Part shown: positions 24,686 to 34,126 of the stretch, piece by piece
Layout: the number at the start of each line of letters is the position of its first letter
Numbering within the stretch: the first letter of the stretch is position 1
Assembly (NCBI GenBank): GCA_013822345.1
Contig: PNKH01000002.1
Location: forward strand, 1-64,000
Reading direction: 5' to 3'
DNA: 64,000 nucleotides
DNA from: Isosphaera sp.
GTDB lineage: Bacteria; Planctomycetota; Planctomycetia; Gemmatales; Gemmataceae
Position numbers and translations under genes: made by a program
The notes under the pieces: generated by a model
Database searches by the model: none
What the model saw: only the letters and a program-made list of their open reading frames with translations
What the model was told of the DNA's origin: nothing

Positions 24686-25927
24686 ATGACCATCCCCGCC
24701 CGCGAGCACTTCATCCCGGTCCGGGTCGCCGACCTGGTCGAGTACCTGTGCCACGAGTCCGGGCCGCGCGCCGGGCAGACCCTGCCGGCCGCCGACCAGG
24801 CCGCGTTCCGGCGCCTCGCCCGGTCCGTCGTCGGGCACGTCCACACCACCTACCAGGCCGAGATCCGCCGGCTCAAGGAGGAGTACGCGGCGTTCGACCC
24901 GGACGCCGACCCGAAGCCGCTCACCCCGGTCCCGGAGGCCGACCGGCCGGCCCACCTCGCCGACCTGTTCCGCACCTTCGTCCACCTGATGGGCCGGGCG
25001 AACTACGTCCGCCTCACCCGGGAGGAGCTGGAGCGGGTGATGGCCGGGGCCAGCGACTGGGGCGTGGACATGGACATCGCCTGGGACGCGTTCGACCAGG
25101 TCGAGGTGTTCTACCGCGGCAGCGGGCTGGGCCGGCGGGTCAAGCGGCACTGGCTGCTGTGGTGGCGGAGGAAGGACGTGTCGGTCCCGACGTTCGCCCG
25201 GGTGGCGGTCATCTTCAAGCAGCGGCCGCACCCCCGGCTGGACGAGGCGGCCGACACCCGGAGCGTGTTCCTGAAGCTGTTCAAGGACATCCCCCGGATG
25301 GACATCGAGATGCTCCTCCCGGGCGGGCGGATCCGGATGCCGAAGCTGGCCCGGCTGAAGCTCGGCGGGTCGATCGCCGGGAGCGTCGGGTACGTGGTCT
25401 GGAAGCTGAGCACGTTCCCCCTCCTGTCCCTGCTCGGCGGGCTGGCCACCGCCACCCTGTGGACCCTGTACGCCCCGGTCGCCCTGGTCCTCGGGTACGG
25501 GTACAAGACGTGGTACAGCTTCCAGGTGACCAAGCAGACGTACTCGCTGCAGCTCACCCAGAGCCTGTACTACCAGAACCTGGACAACAACGGCGGGGTC
25601 CTGTTCCGCCTCCTCGACGAGGCCGAGGAGCAGGAGGTGCGGGAGGTCCTGTTGTCGTACTTCTACCTGTGGCGGTACGCCCCCGAGGACGGGTGGGCGG
25701 CGGCCGACCTGGACGCGTACGTCGAGCTCGACCTGGAGCGGCGGCTCGGGGTGGAGGTCGACTTCGAGGTCGGCGACGCGCTGGAGAAGCTGCGGAAGGC
25801 GGGGCTGGCGACGGAGGCCGGCGGGCGGTACCGGGCGGTCCCGATCGACCAGGCCCAGGACCGGTTGGATCACCTGTGGGAGCGGTACGCCCGGGCCGCC
25901 GACGAGGCCGCGACGGTGGCCGGGTGA
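24686..25927 (+). CDS. DUF3754 (TMEM143-like) membrane protein
   Basis: The 413-residue protein matches the DUF3754/TMEM143 family layout: a charged N-terminal region, the conserved [37 protein letters not shown] stretch (residues about 135-180), [18 protein letters not shown], then two adjacent transmembrane helices around residues 230-275, a [13 protein letters not shown] motif and a C-terminal helical tail. The family is widespread in bacteria and mitochondria, but its role is unknown. The ATG at 24686 is the first good start after the composite repeat. Confidence 0.82.
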   Translation: MTIPAREHFIPVRVADLVEYLCHESGPRAGQTLPAADQAAFRRLARSVVGHVHTTYQAEIRRLKEEYAAFDPDADPKPLTPVPEADRPAHLADLFRTFVHLMGRANYVRLTREELERVMAGASDWGVDMDIAWDAFDQVEVFYRGSGLGRRVKRHWLLWWRRKDVSVPTFARVAVIFKQRPHPRLDEAADTRSVFLKLFKDIPRMDIEMLLPGGRIRMPKLARLKLGGSIAGSVGYVVWKLSTFPLLSLLGGLATATLWTLYAPVALVLGYGYKTWYSFQVTKQTYSLQLTQSLYYQNLDNNGGVLFRLLDEAEEQEVREVLLSYFYLWRYAPEDGWAAADLDAYVELDLERRLGVEVDFEVGDALEKLRKAGLATEAGGRYRAVPIDQAQDRLDHLWERYARAADEAATVAG

Positions 25928-25944
25928 GTCTGGTAGTGAGTCTG

Positions 25945-26035
25945 GTAGGGTGGGCCGAGGTCCGCTTCGGACCGAGTCCCACCGCGCCTGAGGAGGTGGG
26001 ACTCGCCGGCGAGGCGCCGGCCCGGCCCACCCTAC
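25945..26035. repeat. GTAGGGTGGGC palindromic element, family R copy 4
   Basis: A 91-bp element with ends GTAGGGTGGGCCGAGG and CGGCCCACCCTAC. The interior left part GGTCCGCTTCGGACC is itself a perfect hairpin, unlike copies 2 and 3, which have GCCGGCGCC..GCCGGC there. It is followed 66 bp later by copy 5. Confidence 0.88.
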
Positions 26036-26101
26036 GGAGGAGGTCCTCCTCGGACCGAGTCCCACCACCCCGCAGCCTGGTGTGAGGTGGGAGGGCGAGC
26101 A

Positions 26102-26193
26102 GTAGGGTGGGCCGAGGTCCGCTTCGGGCCGAGCCCCACCACCCCGCAGCCCCGGTGGGACTCGCCCGCAGAGCCGGGCTCGGCCCACCCTAC
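26102..26193. repeat. GTAGGGTGGGC palindromic element, family R copy 5
   Basis: A 92-bp element in the same orientation as copy 4, with ends GTAGGGTGGGCCGAGG and CTCGGCCCACCCTAC. The left interior GGTCCGCTTCGGGCC nearly repeats copy 4 and the right interior resembles copy 6 (GCAGAGCCGGGCTCGG). It ends 11 bp before the aminotransferase start codon. Confidence 0.88.
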
Positions 26194-26204
26194 GGAAGAC
26201 GATC

Positions 26205-27320
26205 ATGGTCCCCGAGTCGTGGCTGGCCGACCGCACCCGGGCCGTCGAGGTGTCGGGCGTCCGCAAGGTGTTCGAACTCGGCCGGTCGCTGAAGGACCCG
26301 ATCAACCTCAGCATCGGTCAGCCGCACTTCGACGTGCCGGACCCGGTCAAGGCGGCGGCCAAGGCCGCCATCGACGCCGGGCACAACGGGTACACCGTCA
26401 CCCAGGGGATTCCCGAGCTGCGCGAGCGGCTGCTCGCCGACGTGAACGCCCGGTTCCCCGGCCAGGACCGCGACGTGCTCGTCACCAGCGGGACCAGCGG
26501 TGCGCTGACGCTCGCCGCCCTCGCGGTCGTCAACCCCGGGGACGAGGTGGTCACCCCGGACCCGTACTTCGTCGCCTACCCGAACCTGGCGGCGATCGCC
26601 GGCGGCCGGCTCGTCACCGTCGACACCTACCCGGACTTCCGCCTCGACCCGGACCGGGTGAGGGCCGCCCTCACCCCGCGGACCAAGATGATCCTGCTGT
26701 CCACCCCGTCGAACCCGACCGGGGCGGTCGCCGACCGGGCCGCCGTGGAGGCGGTCGCCGGCCTGGCCCGGGACCGCGGCGTCCTGCTGGTGAGCGACGA
26801 GATCTACCGGGCGTTCAGCTACGACGGCCCGGCCGCCAGCCCGGCCGAGTTCGGCGAGGACGTGCTGGTGGTGGAGGGGTTCGGGAAGACGTACGGGATG
26901 ACCGGGTGGCGGCTCGGGTGGCTGCACGGCCCGCGGCGGCTGGTGCAGGAGATGGCGAAGCTCCAGCAGTTCACGTTCGTCTGCGCCCCGGCCCCCGTAC
27001 AATGGGCCGGGGTCGCGGCCGCCGGCCACGACGTGTCCGGGCTGGTCGCCGACTACCGGCGGAAGCGCGACCTGCTGGCCGCCGGGCTGCGGGACCGGTT
27101 CGAGTTCGCCCTCCCCGGCGGGGCGTTCTACCTGTTCCCGAAGGCCCCGTGGGGGACCGGCACCGCGTTCGCCACCGCGGCGGTCGAGCACAACCTGCTG
27201 GTCATCCCGGGCGGGACGTTCAGCCGCCGCGACACCCACCTCCGCATCTCCTACGCGGCGTCCGACGACACCCTCCGCCGCGGCGTCGAGGTGCTGAACC
27301 GGTTGGCGGAACGCGGGTGA
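26205..27320 (+). CDS. Class I/II PLP-dependent aminotransferase
   Basis: The 371-residue fold-type I enzyme transfers amino groups between amino acids and 2-oxo acids. Family motifs are LSIGQPHFDVPDPVK at the N terminus, STPSNPTGAV, VSDEIYRAFSYDG, the PLP-binding lysine K228 in EGFGKTYGMTGWRLGW, and the substrate-binding Arg in HLRISYA near the C terminus. The length is slightly short for aspartate aminotransferases of subgroup I-gamma (about 380-400). The substrate cannot be told from the sequence. It starts just after two tandem palindromic elements. Confidence 0.9.
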   Translation: MVPESWLADRTRAVEVSGVRKVFELGRSLKDPINLSIGQPHFDVPDPVKAAAKAAIDAGHNGYTVTQGIPELRERLLADVNARFPGQDRDVLVTSGTSGALTLAALAVVNPGDEVVTPDPYFVAYPNLAAIAGGRLVTVDTYPDFRLDPDRVRAALTPRTKMILLSTPSNPTGAVADRAAVEAVAGLARDRGVLLVSDEIYRAFSYDGPAASPAEFGEDVLVVEGFGKTYGMTGWRLGWLHGPRRLVQEMAKLQQFTFVCAPAPVQWAGVAAAGHDVSGLVADYRRKRDLLAAGLRDRFEFALPGGAFYLFPKAPWGTGTAFATAAVEHNLLVIPGGTFSRRDTHLRISYAASDDTLRRGVEVLNRLAERG

Positions 27321-27366
27321 GGCGTCGTATCGTCGTAGCACGACCGTAACGCCTCGGGAACTGCGG

Positions 27367-27396
27367 TTGACTGGGGAAGTGGCGCGGCCGCACAAT
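27367..27396 (+). promoter_or_regulatory. Candidate sigma-70 promoter for the S41 protease gene
   Basis: TTGACT at 27367-27372 (five of six consensus bases) and CACAAT at 27391-27396 (four of six) are 18 bp apart and 44 bp upstream of the chosen ATG. Confidence 0.45.
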
Positions 27397-27440
27397 AGAC
27401 CGGATCGGATTCGAACATGACCGGCACGGAGAAGGGGCAC

Positions 27441-30074
27441 ATGAGTACGCGCGCGTGGGTGTTCGGCCTGGTCGCGGCCGCGGCCGCGTGGGGGCCGTCG
27501 GCCGCCCGGGCCGCCGAGCCGGCCGACCCGTCGAACGGTCCGGGCAAGCCGTTCCTGGTGGCCGTCGGGGTCGGGCAGTTCAAGGACCCGGCCATCCACC
27601 CCCGGCCGACGGCCGACGCCGACGCCAAGGCCCTGGCCAAGCTCCTCGCAGACCCGAAGGTGCTCGGCGTCACCCCGGAGCGCACCCGCCTGCTCACCTC
27701 CGCCGACGCGTCCAAGGAGGCGATCGTCAAGGCGGTCGAGGCCGCCGCCGACGCCACCGGGAAGGACGACCTGGTCGTCCTGGCCCTGTTCGGCCGGGGG
27801 TCGGCGGTGGCCGAGAAGCCGTGCTTCTTCACACCCGAGTCGGTGTTCAAGGACCGGGCCAAGACCACCCTGACGGTCGCCGACCTGGAGCCGGCGTTCA
27901 AGAAGCTGAAGCAGCAGAAGTTGCTCGTCCTGATGGACGTGGCGTACAAGGGCGGGTTCGACGCCGGGACCGAGAAGGTGCTGGAGCCGAGCGTCGGGCC
28001 GTTCCTCAAGCTCGTCTACGGGGACGACGACCGGGACGACAACTCGCTCCCGACCGACCGGGTGCTGGTGTTCGGCAACCTGCCGTTCCGGGAGCCGCTG
28101 ACCAAGGGCGACCATGGGCTGTTCTACTCCGTCCTGGCCGACGCCCTGGCCGGCCGGGCCGACGCCAAGCCGCACTTCGCCGGGTACGAGCCGGACGGCC
28201 TGGTCACCCTCGCCGAGCTGGCCAAGTACCTCGACAAGGAGATCCCGAACGGGGCCCGCGAGGTCGGCAAGACGGACAAGGAGAAGGAACTCGTCCCGTA
28301 CGTCGTCGGGGCGGCGACGAGCCGGTTCTGGGTGTCCCGGAACGCGGCCGAGGCGGAGGGCGTGTCGAAGCGGCTGGCGGCGGTCGGACAGTTGGTGAAG
28401 GACGGCAAGCTGACGGCGGAGGACGCGAAGGAGGCCGGGGCGCTGCTGTTCCGGATGCCGAAGCTGAAGTGGCAGCAGGACCTCCGGAAGGCGTACCAGG
28501 ACCTGGCCGACGGGAAGACGACCCCGGACCAGGTGCTGGCGACCCGGAAGACGATCAAGGAGGGGCTGAAGCTGCAGGAGGCGGACGCCGCGGCTTACGC
28601 CGAGAAGGTGGCGGCCTGGACCCGGGAGCTGAGCGACAAGTACATCCGCCCGGTGACCACCGGGGAGCTGACCGCGGCCGCGATCCGGGGGATGTACGCC
28701 CGGGCCGAGGAGGTGCTGCCGGCCGACCTGGAGGACGAGTTGAAGAAGGCGAAGGACCTGCCCGCCGCCCGGCAGCGGGAGCTGCTGACCGAGGCCCGGC
28801 TGCGGCTCGGGAAGCGCGAGGACCTGGACGGGGACAAGGCGGTCGACCTGTCGCTGGTGACCGCGTCCGGGAGCCTGAACGACCGGTACTCGGTGTACAC
28901 CGACCGGGACGGGGTGCGGCGGATGCAGAGCCAGCTCCGCGGCCGGTTCCCCGGGGTCGGGATCCAGATCCGCCGGGACGCGGTCCGGGACGGGCTCTTG
29001 GTGGCGACCCCGATCAAGGGGAGCCCGGCGTACCGGGCCGGGATCCAGGCCGGGGACCTGATCACCGAGATCCGGCTGGAGGTGGACACGAAGGGGAAGC
29101 CGCTCGCCCCGGACGCCCAGCGGGTGTTCCCGACCAAGGGGATGAAGACCGAGGACGCGGTCAACCTGATCCTCGGGGAGCCGGAGAGCCCGGTCTCGCT
29201 GGTCGTCCAGCGGGAGGGGGAGAAGGACCCGAAGGTGTTCCGGCTGTTCCGCAACTTCGTCCTGGTGGAGACGGTGCACGGGGTGCAGCGGGACAAGAAC
29301 GCGGAGTGGAACTACTACCTCGACGAGAAGATGAAGGTCGGGTACGTGAACATCAGCCAGTTCATCGCGATCGACACGAACGAGGACGGGAAGGAGGACT
29401 TCGGGACGGTCACCGACCTGAAGAAGGTGATCGCGAGGCTGAAGAAGACCGGGCTGAACGGGCTGGTGATCGACCTGCGGGAGAACCCGGGCGGGTACCT
29501 GTCGAGCGCCTGGCACCTGTGCGAGCTGCTGATCGACAAGGGGGAGAAGATCGTGACGGTGCAGCCGCGCGGGGCGGCGGTCCGGGAGTACCGGGCGGAG
29601 GTGGCCGGGGACAAGAGCTTCGAGGTGGTGGTGCTGGTGAACGGGAACAGCGCCAGCGCCAGCGAGATCGTGGCGGCGTGCCTGCAGGACCACGGGCGGG
29701 CGACGGTGGTCGGGGAGAGGACGTTCGGGAAGGGGAGCGTGCAGGACGTGGTCCCGTTCCGGCCGACCGGCGGGGAGCTGAAGTACACGATCGCCCGGTA
29801 CTACCCGCCGACCATGCGGAACATCGACAAGCTGGCGACCGAGCAGGACCCGACGATCAAGGAGTGGGGGGTGAAGCCGGACTACGGGTTCGAGGTGAAG
29901 CTGACCCCGGAGGAGCTGAACGACTGGTACGAGTACATCCAGGACCTGCACGTGATCCCGGCCCCGGGGAAGCCGGCCCCGGCGGTCAACCCGGACAAGG
30001 ACAAGCAGCTGGCGAAGGGGCTGGACCTGCTCCGGGAGCTGATCAAGTCCGCCGGCAAGGGCCCGAAGGAGTGA
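27441..30074 (+). CDS. Carboxyl-terminal processing protease (S41) with N-terminal caspase-like domain
   Basis: The 877-residue exported protein has a signal peptide (to about residue 25). Residues about 38-300 form a caspase-like (C14) fold: FLVAVGVGQFKDPAIHPRPTADADAKALAKLL, LVVLALFGRGSA and LLVLMDVAYKGGF. The catalytic His is replaced by R119 and the Cys by A168, so it is a pseudo-caspase. A PDZ-like stretch follows (GVGIQIRR...SPAYRAGIQAGDLITEI), then the S41 protease with DLRENPGGYLSSA, NGNSASASEI and the Lys in GERTFGKGSVQ, an apparently intact Ser-Lys dyad. It is likely a periplasmic protease with a regulatory pseudo-caspase. The ATG at 27441 follows GGAGAAGGGGCAC; a further ATG at 27417 lacks a good ribosome-binding site. 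Confidence 0.9.
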   Translation: MSTRAWVFGLVAAAAAWGPSAARAAEPADPSNGPGKPFLVAVGVGQFKDPAIHPRPTADADAKALAKLLADPKVLGVTPERTRLLTSADASKEAIVKAVEAAADATGKDDLVVLALFGRGSAVAEKPCFFTPESVFKDRAKTTLTVADLEPAFKKLKQQKLLVLMDVAYKGGFDAGTEKVLEPSVGPFLKLVYGDDDRDDNSLPTDRVLVFGNLPFREPLTKGDHGLFYSVLADALAGRADAKPHFAGYEPDGLVTLAELAKYLDKEIPNGAREVGKTDKEKELVPYVVGAATSRFWVSRNAAEAEGVSKRLAAVGQLVKDGKLTAEDAKEAGALLFRMPKLKWQQDLRKAYQDLADGKTTPDQVLATRKTIKEGLKLQEADAAAYAEKVAAWTRELSDKYIRPVTTGELTAAAIRGMYARAEEVLPADLEDELKKAKDLPAARQRELLTEARLRLGKREDLDGDKAVDLSLVTASGSLNDRYSVYTDRDGVRRMQSQLRGRFPGVGIQIRRDAVRDGLLVATPIKGSPAYRAGIQAGDLITEIRLEVDTKGKPLAPDAQRVFPTKGMKTEDAVNLILGEPESPVSLVVQREGEKDPKVFRLFRNFVLVETVHGVQRDKNAEWNYYLDEKMKVGYVNISQFIAIDTNEDGKEDFGTVTDLKKVIARLKKTGLNGLVIDLRENPGGYLSSAWHLCELLIDKGEKIVTVQPRGAAVREYRAEVAGDKSFEVVVLVNGNSASASEIVAACLQDHGRATVVGERTFGKGSVQDVVPFRPTGGELKYTIARYYPPTMRNIDKLATEQDPTIKEWGVKPDYGFEVKLTPEELNDWYEYIQDLHVIPAPGKPAPAVNPDKDKQLAKGLDLLRELIKSAGKGPKE

Positions 30075-30086
30075 GATTACCTTTGC

Positions 30087-30111
30087 GGGGGCCGCGGCGG
30101 ACGCGGCCCCC
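30087..30111 (+). terminator. GC-rich hairpin after the S41 gene
   Basis: The stem GGGGGCCGC / GCGGCCCCC with a 7-base loop lies 12 bp after the stop codon and is followed by GACGTTTAG. The T-run is short, so termination may be weak. Confidence 0.5.
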
Positions 30112-30118
30112 GACGTTT

Positions 30119-30221
30119 AGAAGTGGTTTCAATGCCCGGCGAGCCGTGAGCGTGAGCGACCGGGGGGCGCCAACCTCCGGTCGCTCACGCTCCCGGCTCG
30201 CCGGGCATTGAAACCACTTCT
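30119..30221. repeat. Family B long palindromic element between convergent genes
   Basis: Outer arms AGAAGTGGTTTCAATGCCCG and CGGGCATTGAAACCACTTCT, plus inner arms GAGCGTGAGCGACCGG and CCGGTCGCTCACGCTC, make a 103-bp hairpin between the S41 and BON genes. The inner part is shared with 23341-23407 and, more distantly, with the in-gene copy at 21881-21937. Confidence 0.9.
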
Positions 30222-30263
30222 TAGCCGCGGCGCGGCTCAACGTTGCGTTGTGGGGGTCCCGGG

Positions 30264-30482
30264 TCAGTTCCCTCCGACCTCGACGTGGTTCAGCAGCCGC
30301 CGCGGCCCGAGCGTCGGGCGGACGGTCTCCTGGGCGAGCTGCTTCAGGTAGTAGGTCGGGACGCGGCCGGTGATCACCACCTCGTGGTCGGTGGCCGTGA
30401 CGACCAGGCGGCGGAGTTGCGGGAGCGGGCTGGCGGTCAGGGCCTCGGCCGGGTGGGCCGGCAGGACGGGACAGGCGTTCAT
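30264..30482 (-). CDS. Small BON-domain protein
   Basis: The 72-residue protein is essentially one BON domain: PLPQLRRLVVTATDHEVVITGRVPTYYLKQLAQETVRPTLGPRRLLNHVEV has the pattern of strand, G-x-V-x-S/T-x-x-x-x-x-x-A and final strand. BON domains bind phospholipid or small ligands and occur in osmotic-stress and secretin proteins. There is no signal peptide, so it is cytosolic or attached to another protein. AAGGAG lies upstream of the ATG at 30482 at normal spacing. The 288-bp gap to the next gene (30483-30770) has no repeat or ORF that can be supported; it presumably holds the promoters of this gene and the divergent GT-C gene. Confidence 0.78.
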   Translation of the reverse strand: MNACPVLPAHPAEALTASPLPQLRRLVVTATDHEVVITGRVPTYYLKQLAQETVRPTLGPRRLLNHVEVGGN

Positions 30483-30770
30483 CGCATCGCTCCTTCGGAT
30501 GCCGATCTCGGGGAGAGTACCGAGACGCCGGGGCCGCTACCCGAGGCGGGGCGGCCCGATTCCGGAACTCGCGGGCGGTCGAATGTCCGCCGTCGATGGC
30601 GTTGCGGATCCTTCCTACCCCGGAGAAGGGCGTGGCCCGGGGAGCGAGTCCGTTTCATCGCCATGGTAAGTATCGATCCGAACGATTGCAACGGTTAATC
30701 CCCGAAGACTCACCGTTTTCTCCCGGCCGGCTGTGCCGGCCGGCCGCCGCCCGTACACTCCCTCCGCACC

Positions 30771-32585
30771 ATGTCCGCCGCCCCGCCACCCGCCGGCCGA
30801 CGCCCCCCGTGGCGGTCCGCGGCCGTCGGGTGGGCCGCCGCCGCCCTGGCCCTGTTCGCCGGCGCCCCGCTGTTCCTGTGCATGCCCCCGTGGAACGATG
30901 TCACCCTGCACGACGCGGCCGTGCGGGCGATCCTCCGCGGCGGGGTCCACTACCGCGACGTGTTCGACACCAACCCGCCCGGGGTCGACTGGGCGATGGC
31001 CGCCGTCCGGGCCGCCTTCGGGTGGCGGTACGAGGTGCTGCGGGCGGTCGACCTGGTCGTGGTCGCGGCGGCGGCCGGGCTGCTCGCCGGGTGGGTGCGG
31101 CGGGCCGGCGGGACCGCGGCGGCGGCCGCCTGGCTGGCCGCCGCGGTCGCCCTGTGGTACCCGTTCGCGTCCGAGTTCTGTCACGTCCAGCGGGACGGGT
31201 GGATGCTCCTGCCGGCGCTGGCGGCGGCCCGGCTGCGGCTCGCCCGGGTGGGCGGGGCCGACGACCCGGGGTTCGGGCGGTCGGTCGGCGAGGGGCTGCT
31301 CTGGGGCGCGGCGGTGTGGGTGAAGCCGCACGTCGTCGTCCCGGCGTTCGCGGTGTGGGCGGTGTCGGCGGCGGTGCTCGCCCGGCGGGTGCCGGGCCGG
31401 CGGGTGCGGGCCGACCTGGCCGGGCTGCTCCTGGGCGGGCTGCTCGCGGGGGCGGCCGGGGTGGGGTGGCTGGTCGGGACCGGGGCGTGGCCGTACTTCC
31501 TCGACGTGTTCCTCCGGTGGAACCCGGAGTACGCGGCCGGGATCGTGTGGGGGGCCGGGGGCCGGTTCGAGTGGCTGTTCGTCGCGTTCCGCCCGTGGGG
31601 GCTGGTGCACGCCGCGGCGCTGCCGCTCGCGGTGCTGGGGCTGTGGGAGGGGCGGGCGTGGTCGCGCCGGCCGGGCGAACCCCGGCGGGTGTGGGGCGCC
31701 CCGTGGGCGTACGCCCCGGCCGGGACGGAGGCGGCGGCGAACGCCCGGGCTCTGCTGGCCGCCCTGTACCTCGGGTGGCTCGGCCAGGCGGTCGTCCTGC
31801 AGAAGGGGTTCGACTACGTCCAGGTGCCGGTGCTGCTGCTCGGCATGGCGGTGGTCGCGACCCACCGGTGGGCGGTCGGGTTCGGGTATCTGGTGTGGTT
31901 CGCCGTGCTCGGGGTGATGCTGAACGTCACCGACTGGGTGCCGGACCGGGAGCCGGCGCCGGGCGTCCCGGTCGTCCGGCTGGAGCCGCACCCGCTGACC
32001 GACCCGAAGGTGATGGCCCTGTGGCCGCGGTGCTGGCGCGAGGGCGGCTCGCCGGAGCTGCGGACGCGGCTCGGGCACTACACCGACATCCACTGCGGGA
32101 CGAACTGGGAGCAGCTCGACGACGTGGCCCGGTTCCTGCGCGGGCTCGACCCGCCCTTGGGACCGGGGGAGTTGAACTGCTGGCACGACAGCACCCACCC
32201 GCTGTACCTGATACTCGACCTCGACCCGGCGACCCGGTTCCTGCACTACGGGACGGTGCTCGGGATCGCGTCGGACGGCGACTGGGTGAAGAGGCAGGTA
32301 GCGGCGGAGGTGGCGGCGAGCCGGCAGCGGTACGTGGTGGCGGACCTGGCCCGGATGACGTGGGACCGGAAGCGGCCGCACGACCCGGGGGCCGGCGGGG
32401 ACCCGCGGCGGCTGCCGGCGTGGTTCCCGGTGTCGCAGCGGGGCAAGTTCCCGTGGAACCAGGACGTGGTGTACCGGTCCGGCCGGTACGTCGTGTACCG
32501 GGTGGCCCGGCCGCTCGGCGAGGTCGACATCCCGGACTGGCTGAAGTTGGACGAGTTGGGACCGGGCGAGGCGGGCGGGCCGTGA
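30771..32585 (+). CDS. GT-C fold glycosyltransferase-like multi-spanning membrane protein
   Basis: The 604-residue protein has about nine to ten hydrophobic helices in its first 400 residues and a soluble C-terminal part of about 200 residues. The first extracytoplasmic loop contains HYRDVFDTNPPGVDWAM, resembling the catalytic-Asp loop of ArnT/PMT-like GT-C enzymes (Y.D..D.NPP), which use polyprenyl-phosphate sugars. WHDSTHPLYLILDLDPATRFLHYG in the C-terminal part is typical of planctomycete members of this type. Donor and acceptor are unknown; a sugar transfer to envelope lipid or protein is the natural reading. Confidence 0.72.
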   Translation: MSAAPPPAGRRPPWRSAAVGWAAAALALFAGAPLFLCMPPWNDVTLHDAAVRAILRGGVHYRDVFDTNPPGVDWAMAAVRAAFGWRYEVLRAVDLVVVAAAAGLLAGWVRRAGGTAAAAAWLAAAVALWYPFASEFCHVQRDGWMLLPALAAARLRLARVGGADDPGFGRSVGEGLLWGAAVWVKPHVVVPAFAVWAVSAAVLARRVPGRRVRADLAGLLLGGLLAGAAGVGWLVGTGAWPYFLDVFLRWNPEYAAGIVWGAGGRFEWLFVAFRPWGLVHAAALPLAVLGLWEGRAWSRRPGEPRRVWGAPWAYAPAGTEAAANARALLAALYLGWLGQAVVLQKGFDYVQVPVLLLGMAVVATHRWAVGFGYLVWFAVLGVMLNVTDWVPDREPAPGVPVVRLEPHPLTDPKVMALWPRCWREGGSPELRTRLGHYTDIHCGTNWEQLDDVARFLRGLDPPLGPGELNCWHDSTHPLYLILDLDPATRFLHYGTVLGIASDGDWVKRQVAAEVAASRQRYVVADLARMTWDRKRPHDPGAGGDPRRLPAWFPVSQRGKFPWNQDVVYRSGRYVVYRVARPLGEVDIPDWLKLDELGPGEAGGP

Positions 32586-32626
32586 TCGCGAGGTCGGTCG
32601 CACCCGGACTTCGCCGGAGGTGGTTT

Positions 32627-32799
32627 CCCCTCACCCGCCCCGGCGAAGCGCCGGGGCGACCTCTCCCCAGCGGGGAGAGGTGGGGGCGGCTGACCACCTC
32701 GTCAGCTTTCCGAGTCGGGTCGGTCTGCGGTGGCCGCACCGGCCCCACCTCTCCCCGCTGGGGAGAGGTCGGCCGGCGCCTCGCCGGCCGGGTGAGGGG
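32627..32799. repeat. CTCTCCCC/GGGGAGAG inverted repeat region (family L)
   Basis: The left side CCCCTCACCCGCCCCGGCGA..GACCTCTCCCCAGCGGGGAGAGGT pairs with the right side ACCTCTCCCCGCTGGGGAGAGGTC..GCCGGGTGAGGGG. It lies between the convergent GT-C and S49 genes. The CTCTCCCC hairpins are themselves palindromic, so several alternative folds are possible. Confidence 0.8.
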
Positions 32800-32861
32800 C
32801 ACCACCTGCCGAGATCGCCCGTTACCTCCACACCTCCCCACCCCCGCCGCCTGACGGCGGG

Positions 32862-33929
32862 TCACTTCCCGGCGAGCCGCTCCAGCGTCAGCTCCGGCTG
32901 CCACACCGACAGGAACGTCGGCAGCTTGCTCCGCTCCAGCCCCGGCAGGTTCGGGAGCAGCCCGGCCCCCTGTAGCGGGACGTTCGCGCTCACCGCGTAC
33001 ACCGAGTGCGCCGGGTCGTTCACCCGCCGGTACAGCACCACCTCCGGCTTCCCCGCCGCGCCCCCCGGCGGGCACCCGAACCCGGCCGCCAACTGGATCG
33101 CGTCGTCCAGGTCGCCGAGCCGGTCGACCAGCCCGCGGTCGACCGCTTGGGCCCCGGTCAGGATGCGGCCGTCGAAAACCGTGGCGTCGGCCCGCGCCCG
33201 GGACCGGGACACGTCCGCCTTGATCCGCCCGTGGAAGTCGTCGGCCATCGCCTGCAGCAGCGCCTTCTCGTCCTCCGTCAGGGCCCGGGCGGAGGTGCCG
33301 ATGTCGGCCAGGGCCCCGGCCTTGATCCCCTGCGGGACGATGTTGAACTGGGCCATCAGGTCGCGCAGGTTGAACAGGTTCAGCACCACCCCGAGCCCGC
33401 CGGTCACCGTCGCCGGCCCGGCCACCACCACGTCCGCGGCGCTCGCCAGGTGGTACGCCCCGCCGGCCGACACGTCCATCAGGCAGGCGACCACCGGCAG
33501 GTTGGTCCGGGCCTTGAACCGCTCCAGGTCGCGCCGCATGGCGTTGCACGCCGCCACCCCGCCGCCCGGGCTGTTCACCCGCAGCACCACCGCCCTCACG
33601 CACCCCTCGGCCTCGACCGCGTCCAGCTTCTCCCGGAACAGCGCGACCGGGTTCTCGCCGAGCGACAGCGGGCCGGAGAACGGGGTGTTCAGGATCAGAC
33701 CGTCTACGTCGACCACCGCCACCCGCCCGGCCCCCGCCTGGACGGTCACCGGCTTGACCTTGCCGGCGGTCGGGCTGACCGGGGGCAGCTCGACCCGGGT
33801 GTCGACCGGGCCGAGGATCCGGGTCTCGACCGGGCCGGCCAGGGCGACCCGGTTGTCGGTCCGGACGGTGAACCGCTCGCACCCGCACGCCGGGGCGAGT
33901 GTCGCGAGAAGGAGGAGGGTGCCGCGCAT
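32862..33929 (-). CDS. S49 family signal peptide peptidase-like lipoprotein (SppA type)
   Basis: The 355-residue protein has a lipoprotein signal (LLLLATLAPAC, Cys at about 15). The S49 core begins VAVVDVDGLILNTPF and includes VLRVNSPGGGVAACNAMRRDL, the candidate nucleophile in DVSAGGAYHLASAADVVVAGPATVTGGLGV, and the candidate general-base Lys in QGIKAGALADIGTSAR. The SppA lysine is normally followed by GKYKD, which is altered here. It would cut residual signal peptides or small envelope proteins. The ATG at 33929 was chosen because it gives the lipobox; the longer start adds a non-signal leader. It is divergent from the megasynthase gene. Confidence 0.85.
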   Translation of the reverse strand: MRGTLLLLATLAPACGCERFTVRTDNRVALAGPVETRILGPVDTRVELPPVSPTAGKVKPVTVQAGAGRVAVVDVDGLILNTPFSGPLSLGENPVALFREKLDAVEAEGCVRAVVLRVNSPGGGVAACNAMRRDLERFKARTNLPVVACLMDVSAGGAYHLASAADVVVAGPATVTGGLGVVLNLFNLRDLMAQFNIVPQGIKAGALADIGTSARALTEDEKALLQAMADDFHGRIKADVSRSRARADATVFDGRILTGAQAVDRGLVDRLGDLDDAIQLAAGFGCPPGGAAGKPEVVLYRRVNDPAHSVYAVSANVPLQGAGLLPNLPGLERSKLPTFLSVWQPELTLERLAGK

Positions 33930-34126
33930 CGGGGCCTCGGGGTTGGCCGTGTTACCCAAAACACCCAGGGAATCGGCCCCGCCGGTCCCCCCGGATTAAC
34001 CTTCCCCCCCGGCACGCCGGGTGCGGCACGTCCGACCCGGCCGGCCGGTCGGGTCGGGTCGGACGGGTAAGACGGGTCCCGCGGCAAGTCGCGGCTATCA
34101 TGCCGCGAGTCCCCACCCTGCCTAAA

